A stretch of DNA of 9,980 nucleotides. Origin: SURF-24 sp964537965 (GTDB lineage: Bacteria; Bacteroidota; Ignavibacteria; Ignavibacteriales; SURF-24). The notes below the pieces were generated by a model, which made no database searches, had not been told where the DNA came from, and saw only the letters and a list, made by a program, of their open reading frames with translations. Numbering within the stretch: the first letter of the stretch is position 1; every line of letters begins with the position of its first letter. The stretch is from contig CAZIDB010000183.1 of assembly GCA_964537965.1 (NCBI GenBank), positions 1 to 9,980 of the forward strand. The letters run 5' to 3'. Below, piece after piece: positions 1-6,371 of the stretch. The position numbers and the translations under genes are program-made.

Positions 1-855
1 ATTCAGTGTTATGATAGTGTTTCTTCTGATTTAGTTTATGATCAAGTAAAGAATTCCCGTATAGTAAATGCCGATGGCATTGCAATCTTTCGGCTGGGAG
101 AAATGACTGATGAACTCTGGAATGCTTATGATAAGGCTAACGAACTTGATATCCAAAAGCAGGCACCTCAAATTTCAGGAATTATTTATTCCGGGAAAGG
201 ATCAATAAGAAACTGCTGGATTAAATCCTCAGAATCTCTTCTCAATGATAATAACATTATTCCTTTCGTTTTTAAGGAAGATGCATTTAAAAAGTATGAC
301 AGTTTCATCAATAAAGATTTTATTATTATGCCGGGTGGTGGCGGATCATCTGAGGCTGAAGCTCTGGATATAAGTGGCCTAAAAAATATTGAGAAATTTG
401 TTTTTAAAGGAGGCGGCTATATTGGAATTTGCGCTGGTTCCTATCTTCCTGTAAAAGGTTATGGAAATAATATTACAAATGAACTGCAGATTGTTAATGC
501 GGAAATAAAAGATGTGCAACATTGGAATCGTGGCAACGGAGTAGTTGTAATCAAAAGAGTTAAAGATCATCCTGTTTTTAACGGTATTAAAGAAGATAAT
601 TTTAATATGAATTACTTCAATGGACCAATTCTCGCTCCTTCAGATTTACAATTACCTCCATATAAAGAGCTGGCAATATTCCAAACGGATTTTCATGAAA
701 ATGATGCAAAGCCAGGAGATATGTTGGGTAGTACAGCTATTCTGGAAACAAATTTTAATAAAGGAAGGATTATTCTTTTTAGTCCACATCCTGAACTAAC
801 TGTTGGAAAAGAACGAATGCTTATTAATGCTGCAAAATATGTTTCGGAGAAATAA
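1..855 (+). CDS. Class I glutamine-amidotransferase-like (BPL_N-type) protein, 5' end outside the window
   Basis: The frame is open from base 1, so this is the C-terminal part (about 284 residues) of a longer protein. From about residue 58 it has a class I amidotransferase-like fold. A Gly-rich PGGGG strand-turn is followed by the nucleophile elbow GGGYIGICAGSY, with its Cys codon at 430-432, and near the C-terminus by FSPHPE (His codon 787-789, Glu 793-795), giving a Cys-His-Glu triad. This arrangement is typical of the BPL_N (biotin-protein-ligase N-terminal) family, whose members mostly have unknown substrates; no biotin-ligase domain follows here. An ATG at 103 could be taken as the start, but its GGGAG (96-100) lies only 2 nt away, and the preceding 34 codons look coding (NADGIAIFRLGEM). 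That piece resembles the last strand of a TIM-barrel glycosidase-like domain, a weak inference. The next gene starts 2 nt after the stop, so the two are co-transcribed. The fold is clear; the reaction is unknown. Confidence 0.8.
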   Translation: MQCYDSVSSDLVYDQVKNSRIVNADGIAIFRLGEMTDELWNAYDKANELDIQKQAPQISGIIYSGKGSIRNCWIKSSESLLNDNNIIPFVFKEDAFKKYDSFINKDFIIMPGGGGSSEAEALDISGLKNIEKFVFKGGGYIGICAGSYLPVKGYGNNITNELQIVNAEIKDVQHWNRGNGVVVIKRVKDHPVFNGIKEDNFNMNYFNGPILAPSDLQLPPYKELAIFQTDFHENDAKPGDMLGSTAILETNFNKGRIILFSPHPELTVGKERMLINAAKYVSEK

Positions 856-857
856 CG

Positions 858-1769
858 ATGGAATTGATTTTACGTGGATTAAATGACACATCCGAATTGC
901 CGAAACTGTTCTCTTATTATCCAAAAGCATTTGTTAAAACTCCTTTGGATTATTTTACAAAAAGAATTAATAATGATCCTTATTTAATTCCTGCTGATAT
1001 ACGAATTGCTGGATATAATGAAGAGATCATAGGTTCTGTTACAGTATTTAGAAGAAAGATGTATTGGAATAATAAAGAAATAGCCTTTGGAGGAATTGGG
1101 AATGTCTCAACATTACCGGAAAAAAGAGGCTCAGGTGTTGCACAAAGTACTATGGATGATGCTTTAAAATATATTGATAACATTCCTTTTGGTGTTGTAA
1201 TACTCTTTACAGGTATTAATGCTTTTTATGAAAAATTTAATTTCTCTACTATCCCGGCTCAGCATTTAGTCTTTCAGGTGAAATCAAACGAGTATTCAGA
1301 TTACATTGTTAGATCTTTTATGAAATCCGACCTGATCGAAGTCTCCGAAATCTACGAAACCTTTAATAAAAATCTTTATGGTCCAATAATTAGAGATAAT
1401 AACTATTGGCTGGCAAACTTAAAGTTTGCTGAAATAGATGAATCATTTCTTATTGCAGAAAGAGAAAATAAAATTCAGGGTTATATCCGGTTGGTCCCCG
1501 GTAAATCCAAAAATGAAATATGGGAATTCGGATATACAAATATTAAAGCATTCAATGCTCTACTTAGTGAAACGACTAAGAGATTAAAGAAAAATATTTT
1601 AAAAACTGCCGCCTTATGTCCGGCGGATTTGGTTACAAATAATTCTGTTTTTAGTGTTTCCATCGAACCTTCAAGTATTGCAATGGCATTAACAAATAAG
1701 AATATGTGCAATTCAGAATTATCAGAAGGTTTTACTAATTATTGCTTTTGGTGGACAGATAATTTTTAA
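858..1769 (+). CDS. Eis-like GNAT-family N-acetyltransferase (tandem GNAT)
   Basis: The 303-residue protein probably transfers an acyl group from acyl-CoA to an amine. The first GNAT domain covers about residues 1-140. Its acetyl-CoA-binding motif A, GNVSTLPEKRGSGVAQ (81-96), carries the RGxGxA phosphate-binding turn at 90-95, and INAFYEKFNF (120-129) is the usual motif B. Residues from about 150 to the end look like a second, degenerate GNAT domain with no acetyl-CoA loop. This resembles Eis-type proteins, but Eis is about 400 residues and ends in a sterol-carrier-like domain that is absent here. The ATG is supported by GGAG at 846-849, 8 nt upstream, and it follows the previous stop by 2 nt. 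No signal peptide is present, so it should be cytoplasmic. In this context it could acetylate a free amine on an amino sugar or peptide fragment, for example the product of the aminotransferase two genes downstream. The substrate is inferred; the family is well supported. Confidence 0.85.
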   Translation: MELILRGLNDTSELPKLFSYYPKAFVKTPLDYFTKRINNDPYLIPADIRIAGYNEEIIGSVTVFRRKMYWNNKEIAFGGIGNVSTLPEKRGSGVAQSTMDDALKYIDNIPFGVVILFTGINAFYEKFNFSTIPAQHLVFQVKSNEYSDYIVRSFMKSDLIEVSEIYETFNKNLYGPIIRDNNYWLANLKFAEIDESFLIAERENKIQGYIRLVPGKSKNEIWEFGYTNIKAFNALLSETTKRLKKNILKTAALCPADLVTNNSVFSVSIEPSSIAMALTNKNMCNSELSEGFTNYCFWWTDNF

Positions 1770-1780
1770 GGAATATATTT

Positions 1781-3070
1781 ATGGCTCATATCGGAACTTG
1801 TTCTCTTGATATCACTCCAAAACAACAAGTAGATTTGAATGGTTATATTTTGCGCTTCGGAAAATCTCAGGAAGTACATGATCCATTAACAGCAAACTTT
1901 TTTTACATAGAATCAGATAAAAAAAGATCGCTACTTGTTAGCTTGGATATTTTAACTATCGATTCAGAAACAGCCGAAGAGTTGCGGACTGAAATCTCCA
2001 ACTTATTAAAAACTGAAAAAGAACTTATTATTCTTGCCGCTATCCATACTCATTCTGCAATAGGAAGTCCATATCTTAGAAACGTTGGTAAGGAAAGTAG
2101 AACCTGGCTTGAATATTTCAAGAGCCAGATTATTAAGGGAAGCATTACTGCAATGCAAAATGCTGTTGAGTGTGAACTATTCTCATACGACGCCTACTCT
2201 TTGGTGGGAATAAACAGAAGGAATAATGATCGGGGAATAGATCCAAGCGTTCCTTTTATTGTAGCCAGAAAGAATGAACAGATAATTGGAATGATTGTAA
2301 ATTATGGTTGCCACGCAGTCTGCCTTACAGAAAGCAATCTTGACATATCCGCAGATTACATTAATTATATGAGACTTTATATTTATGAGAAACTGAACCA
2401 GCAGTTCCCAATACTTTTCTTTAACGGAGGTAGCGGCGATGTTGATCCCAAACGTCGCGGTTCATTTGATGATGCTAAGCATACCGGTGATAAACTGGCG
2501 AAAGAAATTTTATTGGTCTATAAGATTTACGAAGGAAAGAAATTAAGCAATGAAATTCATTATAACAGTGTGGACCTGGTTATTCCATATGATTGGCAAC
2601 CTTCAATTGAAGAAGCAAAAGAGAACTTAAAGTTATACAAACAAAGAATAGAAAACGCAAAGACTAAAGAAGAAAAGAAAATTGCAGGCGCGTTTATTTT
2701 GTGGGCGTCTGAAATTTTGGAAAGGGCTAAAGATCATACTTTACCTACGGAATTAAAACTGCAAATTACTTCTGTTACAATCGGTGAATCTATGTTCATT
2801 GCAGTACCTTTGGAAATATTTTCTTCAATTGCGTTACGACTGCGAAAGTATTTTGCAGATTATTCGCTCTTCGTTATTAGTTACGGCAACGGTTATAAAG
2901 GATATTTATCGGATAAAGTTGCTCACTTTGAAGGCGGCTATGAAATTGAAGACTGGCACAAATATGCCGGAATACTTCCGAAGGTTCCATATGTTGAAGA
3001 TCTTTTCTGGAATAGTATAAATCATTTAAACGAAAATAGGTTATATCGATATGTCAAAACTCGCGATTAA
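1781..3070 (+). CDS. Neutral/alkaline non-lysosomal ceramidase family protein, atypical active site
   Basis: The 429-residue protein belongs to the neutral ceramidase N-terminal family (zinc amidases that cleave the N-acyl bond of ceramide). It opens with the family hallmark GTCSLDITP (5-13). HTHS at 89-92 and the His of NYGCHAV (His178) match known zinc ligands, and Glu345 in AVPLEIF probably matches the zinc-binding Glu of the PGE motif. In characterised ceramidases the nucleophile is the Ser of GDVSPN. Here the segment is GSGDVDP (217-223), so Asp222 replaces it, which argues against ordinary ceramidase chemistry. The usual C-terminal Ig-like domain (enzymes of about 650-750 residues) and the signal peptide are missing, so this is a short cytoplasmic form. 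The ATG is preceded by AAGGAA at 1768-1773. The last 20 bp overlap the aminotransferase gene in another frame, suggesting translational coupling. It may hydrolyse an amide on a sugar or lipid-like compound, or it may not be an amidase. Family call firm, function open. Confidence 0.85.
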   Translation: MAHIGTCSLDITPKQQVDLNGYILRFGKSQEVHDPLTANFFYIESDKKRSLLVSLDILTIDSETAEELRTEISNLLKTEKELIILAAIHTHSAIGSPYLRNVGKESRTWLEYFKSQIIKGSITAMQNAVECELFSYDAYSLVGINRRNNDRGIDPSVPFIVARKNEQIIGMIVNYGCHAVCLTESNLDISADYINYMRLYIYEKLNQQFPILFFNGGSGDVDPKRRGSFDDAKHTGDKLAKEILLVYKIYEGKKLSNEIHYNSVDLVIPYDWQPSIEEAKENLKLYKQRIENAKTKEEKKIAGAFILWASEILERAKDHTLPTELKLQITSVTIGESMFIAVPLEIFSSIALRLRKYFADYSLFVISYGNGYKGYLSDKVAHFEGGYEIEDWHKYAGILPKVPYVEDLFWNSINHLNENRLYRYVKTRD

Positions 3071-4301
3071 AGGCGGCACTCCTGTTAGAGTAAAACCAAT
3101 TTCTCTCTGGCCAATATTTGATGGTAAAGAAAAAGAATACCTTTTAAAAGTATTGGAAAGCAGAGAGTGGGGAAAAATTTCCGGAAATATAAATACAGAA
3201 TTTGAAGAAAAATTTTCTCGCTTCCAGGATGCTAAACATGCAATAACTGTTTGTAATGGTACGGTTGCTATAAGGATAGCGCTTTATGCTGCAGGTGTTG
3301 GACCCGGAGATGAAGTTATTGTACCATCATATACTTTTGTAGCCACTGCTTCTGCAGTACTTGAAGCTAATGCTATCCCGGTGTTTGCAGATATTGATGA
3401 TAATACTTTTAACTTATTACCGGAAAGTGTTGAACAATTAATTAATGAACACACAAAAGCAATTATGCCTGTCCATTTCGGCGGAGCTCCATCTCCGTAT
3501 CTTGATAAAATTATGAATATCGCTGAGCGAAATAACCTGATAATAATTGAAGATGCTGCACAAGCACAGGGCTCTTCGTTTAGAGGTAGGCGTGTAGGTG
3601 CATTGGGCACTGCCGGTACTTTCAGCTTTCAATCAAGTAAAAATATAACCTCCGGTGAAGGCGGCGCTATAGTTACAAACGATGACCTGACCGCAGAGAA
3701 ATTACGTTCGTTTCATAACTGCGGGCGCAAACCAGGTTATCCATGGTATTTTCATTTTGGAGTTAGTGGTAACTTCCGGTTATCTGAATTCCAGGCTGCT
3801 ATTCTTCTTGCCCAGCTTGAGCGGGAAGAGAGTAATCTTGCTAAGAGAAGAGAAAATGCCAAATACTTAGATAAGCTTTTAACTGATGTAGAAGGTATTG
3901 AACCCGCAGTATATCCGGATGATATTCAGAGTTCATATTACTTATACGTAATGAAATACAGAAAAGAATCTTTCAATTCTCTTTCGAAAGAAAATTTTGT
4001 AAAAGCTCTTAATGCAGAAGGTATTTCAACACTGGAAGGTTATCCCTTCCCTCTTTATAAACAACCAATCTTTACAGAGCAAAATTTCTGGAATAACTAT
4101 TGCCCGGTTAATTGTTCATTCTATAAAAAAACAATTGATTATACAAAGTCATGGAATCCTACTTCCGAACAAATATGTAAAACAGGCTTCTGGTTTCCGA
4201 ATACAGTTTTACATGGCAGCAAAGAAGATATTGATGATATTGTTGAAGCTATAAATAAAATAAAAAAGTACTCTGTCGAGCTTATGGGAGATGATGACTA
4301 A
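3051..4301 (+). CDS. DegT/DnrJ/EryC1/StrS-family PLP-dependent sugar aminotransferase
   Basis: This 416-residue fold-type I aminotransferase normally moves an amino group from Glu or Gln to a keto-sugar or keto-cyclitol. Visible landmarks are the N-terminal substrate segment MSKLAIKGGTPVR, the cofactor phosphate-binding part at VCNGTVA (67-73), SYTFVATA (93-100), Asp168 in IIIEDAAQAQG (contacts the pyridine nitrogen), and Lys197 in FSFQSSKNITSGEGG (internal Schiff base). NFRLSEFQAAILLAQLE (241-257) is the family's conserved active-site stretch. All catalytic residues are present and the length is normal (about 370-430). The closest known types by motif are AHBA synthase, StsC and similar enzymes, but the exact substrate cannot be read. 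It starts 20 bp inside the ceramidase-like gene and its stop overlaps the next ATG by 1 bp, so it is probably made together with the Gfo/Idh/MocA dehydrogenase, which could supply or consume the 3-keto substrate. No signal peptide. It could act in degradation, running in reverse to remove an amino group. Confidence 0.92.
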   Translation: MSKLAIKGGTPVRVKPISLWPIFDGKEKEYLLKVLESREWGKISGNINTEFEEKFSRFQDAKHAITVCNGTVAIRIALYAAGVGPGDEVIVPSYTFVATASAVLEANAIPVFADIDDNTFNLLPESVEQLINEHTKAIMPVHFGGAPSPYLDKIMNIAERNNLIIIEDAAQAQGSSFRGRRVGALGTAGTFSFQSSKNITSGEGGAIVTNDDLTAEKLRSFHNCGRKPGYPWYFHFGVSGNFRLSEFQAAILLAQLEREESNLAKRRENAKYLDKLLTDVEGIEPAVYPDDIQSSYYLYVMKYRKESFNSLSKENFVKALNAEGISTLEGYPFPLYKQPIFTEQNFWNNYCPVNCSFYKKTIDYTKSWNPTSEQICKTGFWFPNTVLHGSKEDIDDIVEAINKIKKYSVELMGDDD

Positions 4302-5296
4302 TGAAAGTTGGAATTGCCGGTACCGGGCTTATGGGTTATACACATGCAGGATGTTATTCAGAATTAAAAGATGCAGAACTTTATGCGGTTGCAGAACAGA
4401 ATACCGGAAAGCTTCTGGGGTTTCAAAAAAAATATCCTGCAGTAAAAAACTATAATGATGTTTTTGAAATGATTGATGATGACAGTATTGACGTTATTGA
4501 TATCTGCCTGCCTACACCGCTTCATGCACCGGTGGCTATTGCTGCGTTAGGCAGGAATAAAAATGTTTTGTTGGAAAAACCAATAACCTTAAATCTTAAC
4601 GATGCATATGCAATAAAAGATGCTGCCGAAGGGAGTAAAGGAAAATTGATGGTTGCTCATGTGCTTCGCTTTTGGCCGGAATATGTTTTAACCAGAGAGA
4701 TTTTACTAAAGGAATTAGCGGAGAAAAAAATAACCGCTGTGTACGCGTCCAGGCTTAATGAATTACCGCTATGGAGTGAGAACTCCTGGATAATGGATGA
4801 TGTTAAAAGCGGCGGTGTAATTATTGACCTGATGATCCATGATATTGATTATATAATCTGGAATTTTGGTAAAGCCCGCAAAGTATTTACTAATGCAATT
4901 TATAATGAAAATAATTATGCAATCCAGGTAATGGTAATTCTTGAAATGGAAAATAGATGTATTGCCTATATAAATGGCGGATATTTAAATCCTGCAGGAA
5001 CGGGTTTAACTTCTTCAATGAAAATTTACACGGAAAATTCTTTACTTGAATTTAATTCTGATAAGAACTTAATTACACAATCGCAAAAAGGCGGACAGGT
5101 AAAAAAGTTTCAGGTACCTGAAAAAGATGCTTACCTGGAGGAAATAAAATATTTCTTAGATTGCATCAGGAACAACACCACTCCTGCTATTATTACAATT
5201 GATGATGCAATCGAAAGTTTAAAAACCTGTCTTACATTAAAAGAATCACTTAATAAAAAACAATGGCTTACAATTAACCCGGAAAAATTAATTTGA
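4301..5296 (+). CDS. Gfo/Idh/MocA-family NAD(P)-dependent oxidoreductase
   Basis: The 331-residue protein oxidises or reduces a sugar or cyclitol carbon using NAD(P). The N-terminal Rossmann domain begins with VGIAGTGLMG (residues 3-12), the GxGxxG dinucleotide loop. CLPTPLHAP (69-77) and LLEKPIT (90-96) are family signatures, with Lys93 of EKP as the catalytic lysine. GGVIIDLMIHDIDYI (171-185) supplies Asp176 and His180, the positions matching Asp172 and His176 of Bacillus inositol dehydrogenase, so the Lys-Asp-His set is complete. The C-terminal alpha/beta substrate domain runs to the end and length is normal. The ATG overlaps the preceding TAA by one base (TAATG), and GGGAG at 4286-4290 serves as ribosome site, so translation is probably coupled to the aminotransferase. 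Paired enzymes of this kind make or break 3-amino-sugars and amino-inositols (NtdA/NtdC in kanosamine formation, StsC with an inositol dehydrogenase). Which direction applies here is not visible. Family assignment is very secure; substrate unknown. Confidence 0.93.
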   Translation: MKVGIAGTGLMGYTHAGCYSELKDAELYAVAEQNTGKLLGFQKKYPAVKNYNDVFEMIDDDSIDVIDICLPTPLHAPVAIAALGRNKNVLLEKPITLNLNDAYAIKDAAEGSKGKLMVAHVLRFWPEYVLTREILLKELAEKKITAVYASRLNELPLWSENSWIMDDVKSGGVIIDLMIHDIDYIIWNFGKARKVFTNAIYNENNYAIQVMVILEMENRCIAYINGGYLNPAGTGLTSSMKIYTENSLLEFNSDKNLITQSQKGGQVKKFQVPEKDAYLEEIKYFLDCIRNNTTPAIITIDDAIESLKTCLTLKESLNKKQWLTINPEKLI

Positions 5297-5307
5297 ATAT
5301 TCAAATT
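5290..5307. repeat. Perfect 18-bp palindrome at the Gfo/Idh/MocA stop codon
   Basis: Bases 5290-5307 read AATTTGAATATTCAAATT, a perfect inverted repeat with no central spacer. It spans the TGA stop (5294-5296) and most of the first half of the 23-bp gap before the M14 gene. It is all A/T apart from one G-C pair per arm, so as RNA it would be a weak hairpin and not a terminator. A dimeric regulator site is possible. In DNA this AT-rich, a palindrome of this size can also arise by chance. Confidence 0.45.
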
Positions 5308-5319
5308 GGACAAATATAA

Positions 5320-6369
5320 ATGGATACTAAAAATGTTTTTTCTTTAGAACAATATAACCTGTTTGCAAATAAAATAAATGCAGATATAACAACGATTGGT
5401 TACTCCGAAAATAACCTTCCTATAAGAGTTTTAAAGAAAGGTTCCGGTAAACTTAAAGTTTTGTTCATTGCAAGAATACATGGTAACGAGCCCGCCACAA
5501 CACAGGCATTACTGGAATTCATAAATGAAAATTCTTTTAAAGACCTGGAATTACACGGAATCTTCCTGTCCAATCCGGACGGCGCTGCTCTATATGAAAA
5601 ATTATGGTTGAATAATCCTGAACCACATTGGAGTAATAATTTTAACGATGCCAGGCTTAATGCAAACAAAGTTGATATTAACAGGGATTGGCTGGTCTTA
5701 AGTCAGCAGGAAACCAAAGCAATTCAAAAGTTTATACTTGAGCTTAATCCGGATTTTGCAGTTGATTTTCATGAGTACTACTGGTCAGATAAAGGTTATC
5801 CGCCAAAGCACCCATATGAAGATGTTGACGGATTTATGGCAACAATGACTGATGCTCCATTTTTTGGGACTCATCCTTATACAAAGGAATTATCCGAACA
5901 GGCAATGTATTCGTTAATTCCAAAACTGGAAAAGGAATTCGAATGGAAAATTAAACCGCGTCATTTTATTGGTGAGCCTAAGAATGAGTATACTCCCCCA
6001 ACTTATCTGGGTGTTTATTTAGCTTTACGTGGTATACCAAAATTATTAATTGAGACTTGGGGTGTAGCTTGTTCAACTTTATTGCTGGATAAAAGAATTG
6101 CTTTTCACAAAAAAGCAATGAAGTATCTTATTGACTGGCTTTTGGAAAATCAGATAAAAATATTATCAAAACCATTATATATGGAATCACTGACCTTCGA
6201 ACTGGAAACTAAAGATCAACCAAAAATTAACGACTTTACAAAAGTACTTGATTTACACCGTTTAAATTTCAAAATAGACAGCAACTGTATTGTTGTTAAA
6301 TGCACATCTTTGGAAATCAGTTTTGTAAAAACTATATACTATTTAATATTTGAAAAGGAAAACAAATAA
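5320..6369 (+). CDS. M14-family zinc carboxypeptidase / succinylglutamate desuccinylase-like
   Basis: The 349-residue metallopeptidase belongs to the M14 superfamily (carboxypeptidase A and AstE-like enzymes), which removes a terminal residue or acyl group through one zinc ion. RIHGNEPAT (52-60) gives the HxxE zinc ligands His54 and Glu57. VDINRDW (118-124) supplies the substrate-carboxylate Asn/Arg pair, VDFHEYYW (148-155) provides the third ligand His151, and LLIETWGV (242-249) provides the catalytic glutamate, Glu245. The set is complete. M14 enzymes are usually exported with a signal peptide and propeptide; neither is here, and the protein starts almost directly at the catalytic domain, so it is probably cytoplasmic. 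The ATG at 5320 directly follows an in-frame TAA (5317-5319), so no longer start is possible. The GGAC before it is a poor ribosome site. The GH3 gene begins 2 bp after its stop. In this cluster it could trim a peptide or an amide-linked group. Product type secure, substrate unknown. Confidence 0.85.
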   Translation: MDTKNVFSLEQYNLFANKINADITTIGYSENNLPIRVLKKGSGKLKVLFIARIHGNEPATTQALLEFINENSFKDLELHGIFLSNPDGAALYEKLWLNNPEPHWSNNFNDARLNANKVDINRDWLVLSQQETKAIQKFILELNPDFAVDFHEYYWSDKGYPPKHPYEDVDGFMATMTDAPFFGTHPYTKELSEQAMYSLIPKLEKEFEWKIKPRHFIGEPKNEYTPPTYLGVYLALRGIPKLLIETWGVACSTLLLDKRIAFHKKAMKYLIDWLLENQIKILSKPLYMESLTFELETKDQPKINDFTKVLDLHRLNFKIDSNCIVVKCTSLEISFVKTIYYLIFEKENK

Positions 6370-6371
6370 CA

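Noticed and set aside
103..105. ATG at 103 as the start of the first gene
   Set aside because: The frame is open to base 1 with coding-like residues, and GGGAG at 96-100 is only 2 nt from the ATG.
1609..1626. CCGCC/GGCGG short GC-rich inverted repeat inside the GNAT gene
   Set aside because: It is a 5-bp stem within coding sequence, explained by Ala-Leu-Cys-Pro-Ala-Asp codons, with no sign of regulation.
2784..3020. Alternative + strand frame inside the ceramidase-like gene
   Set aside because: It is in a different frame of a gene whose own frame carries the family motifs, with no ribosome site or domain.
3284..3632. Two overlapping minus-strand open frames (3284-3610 and 3438-3632) opposite the aminotransferase gene
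   Set aside because: They lie wholly inside a gene with full catalytic motifs, have no recognisable domain and look like shadows of its codon pattern.
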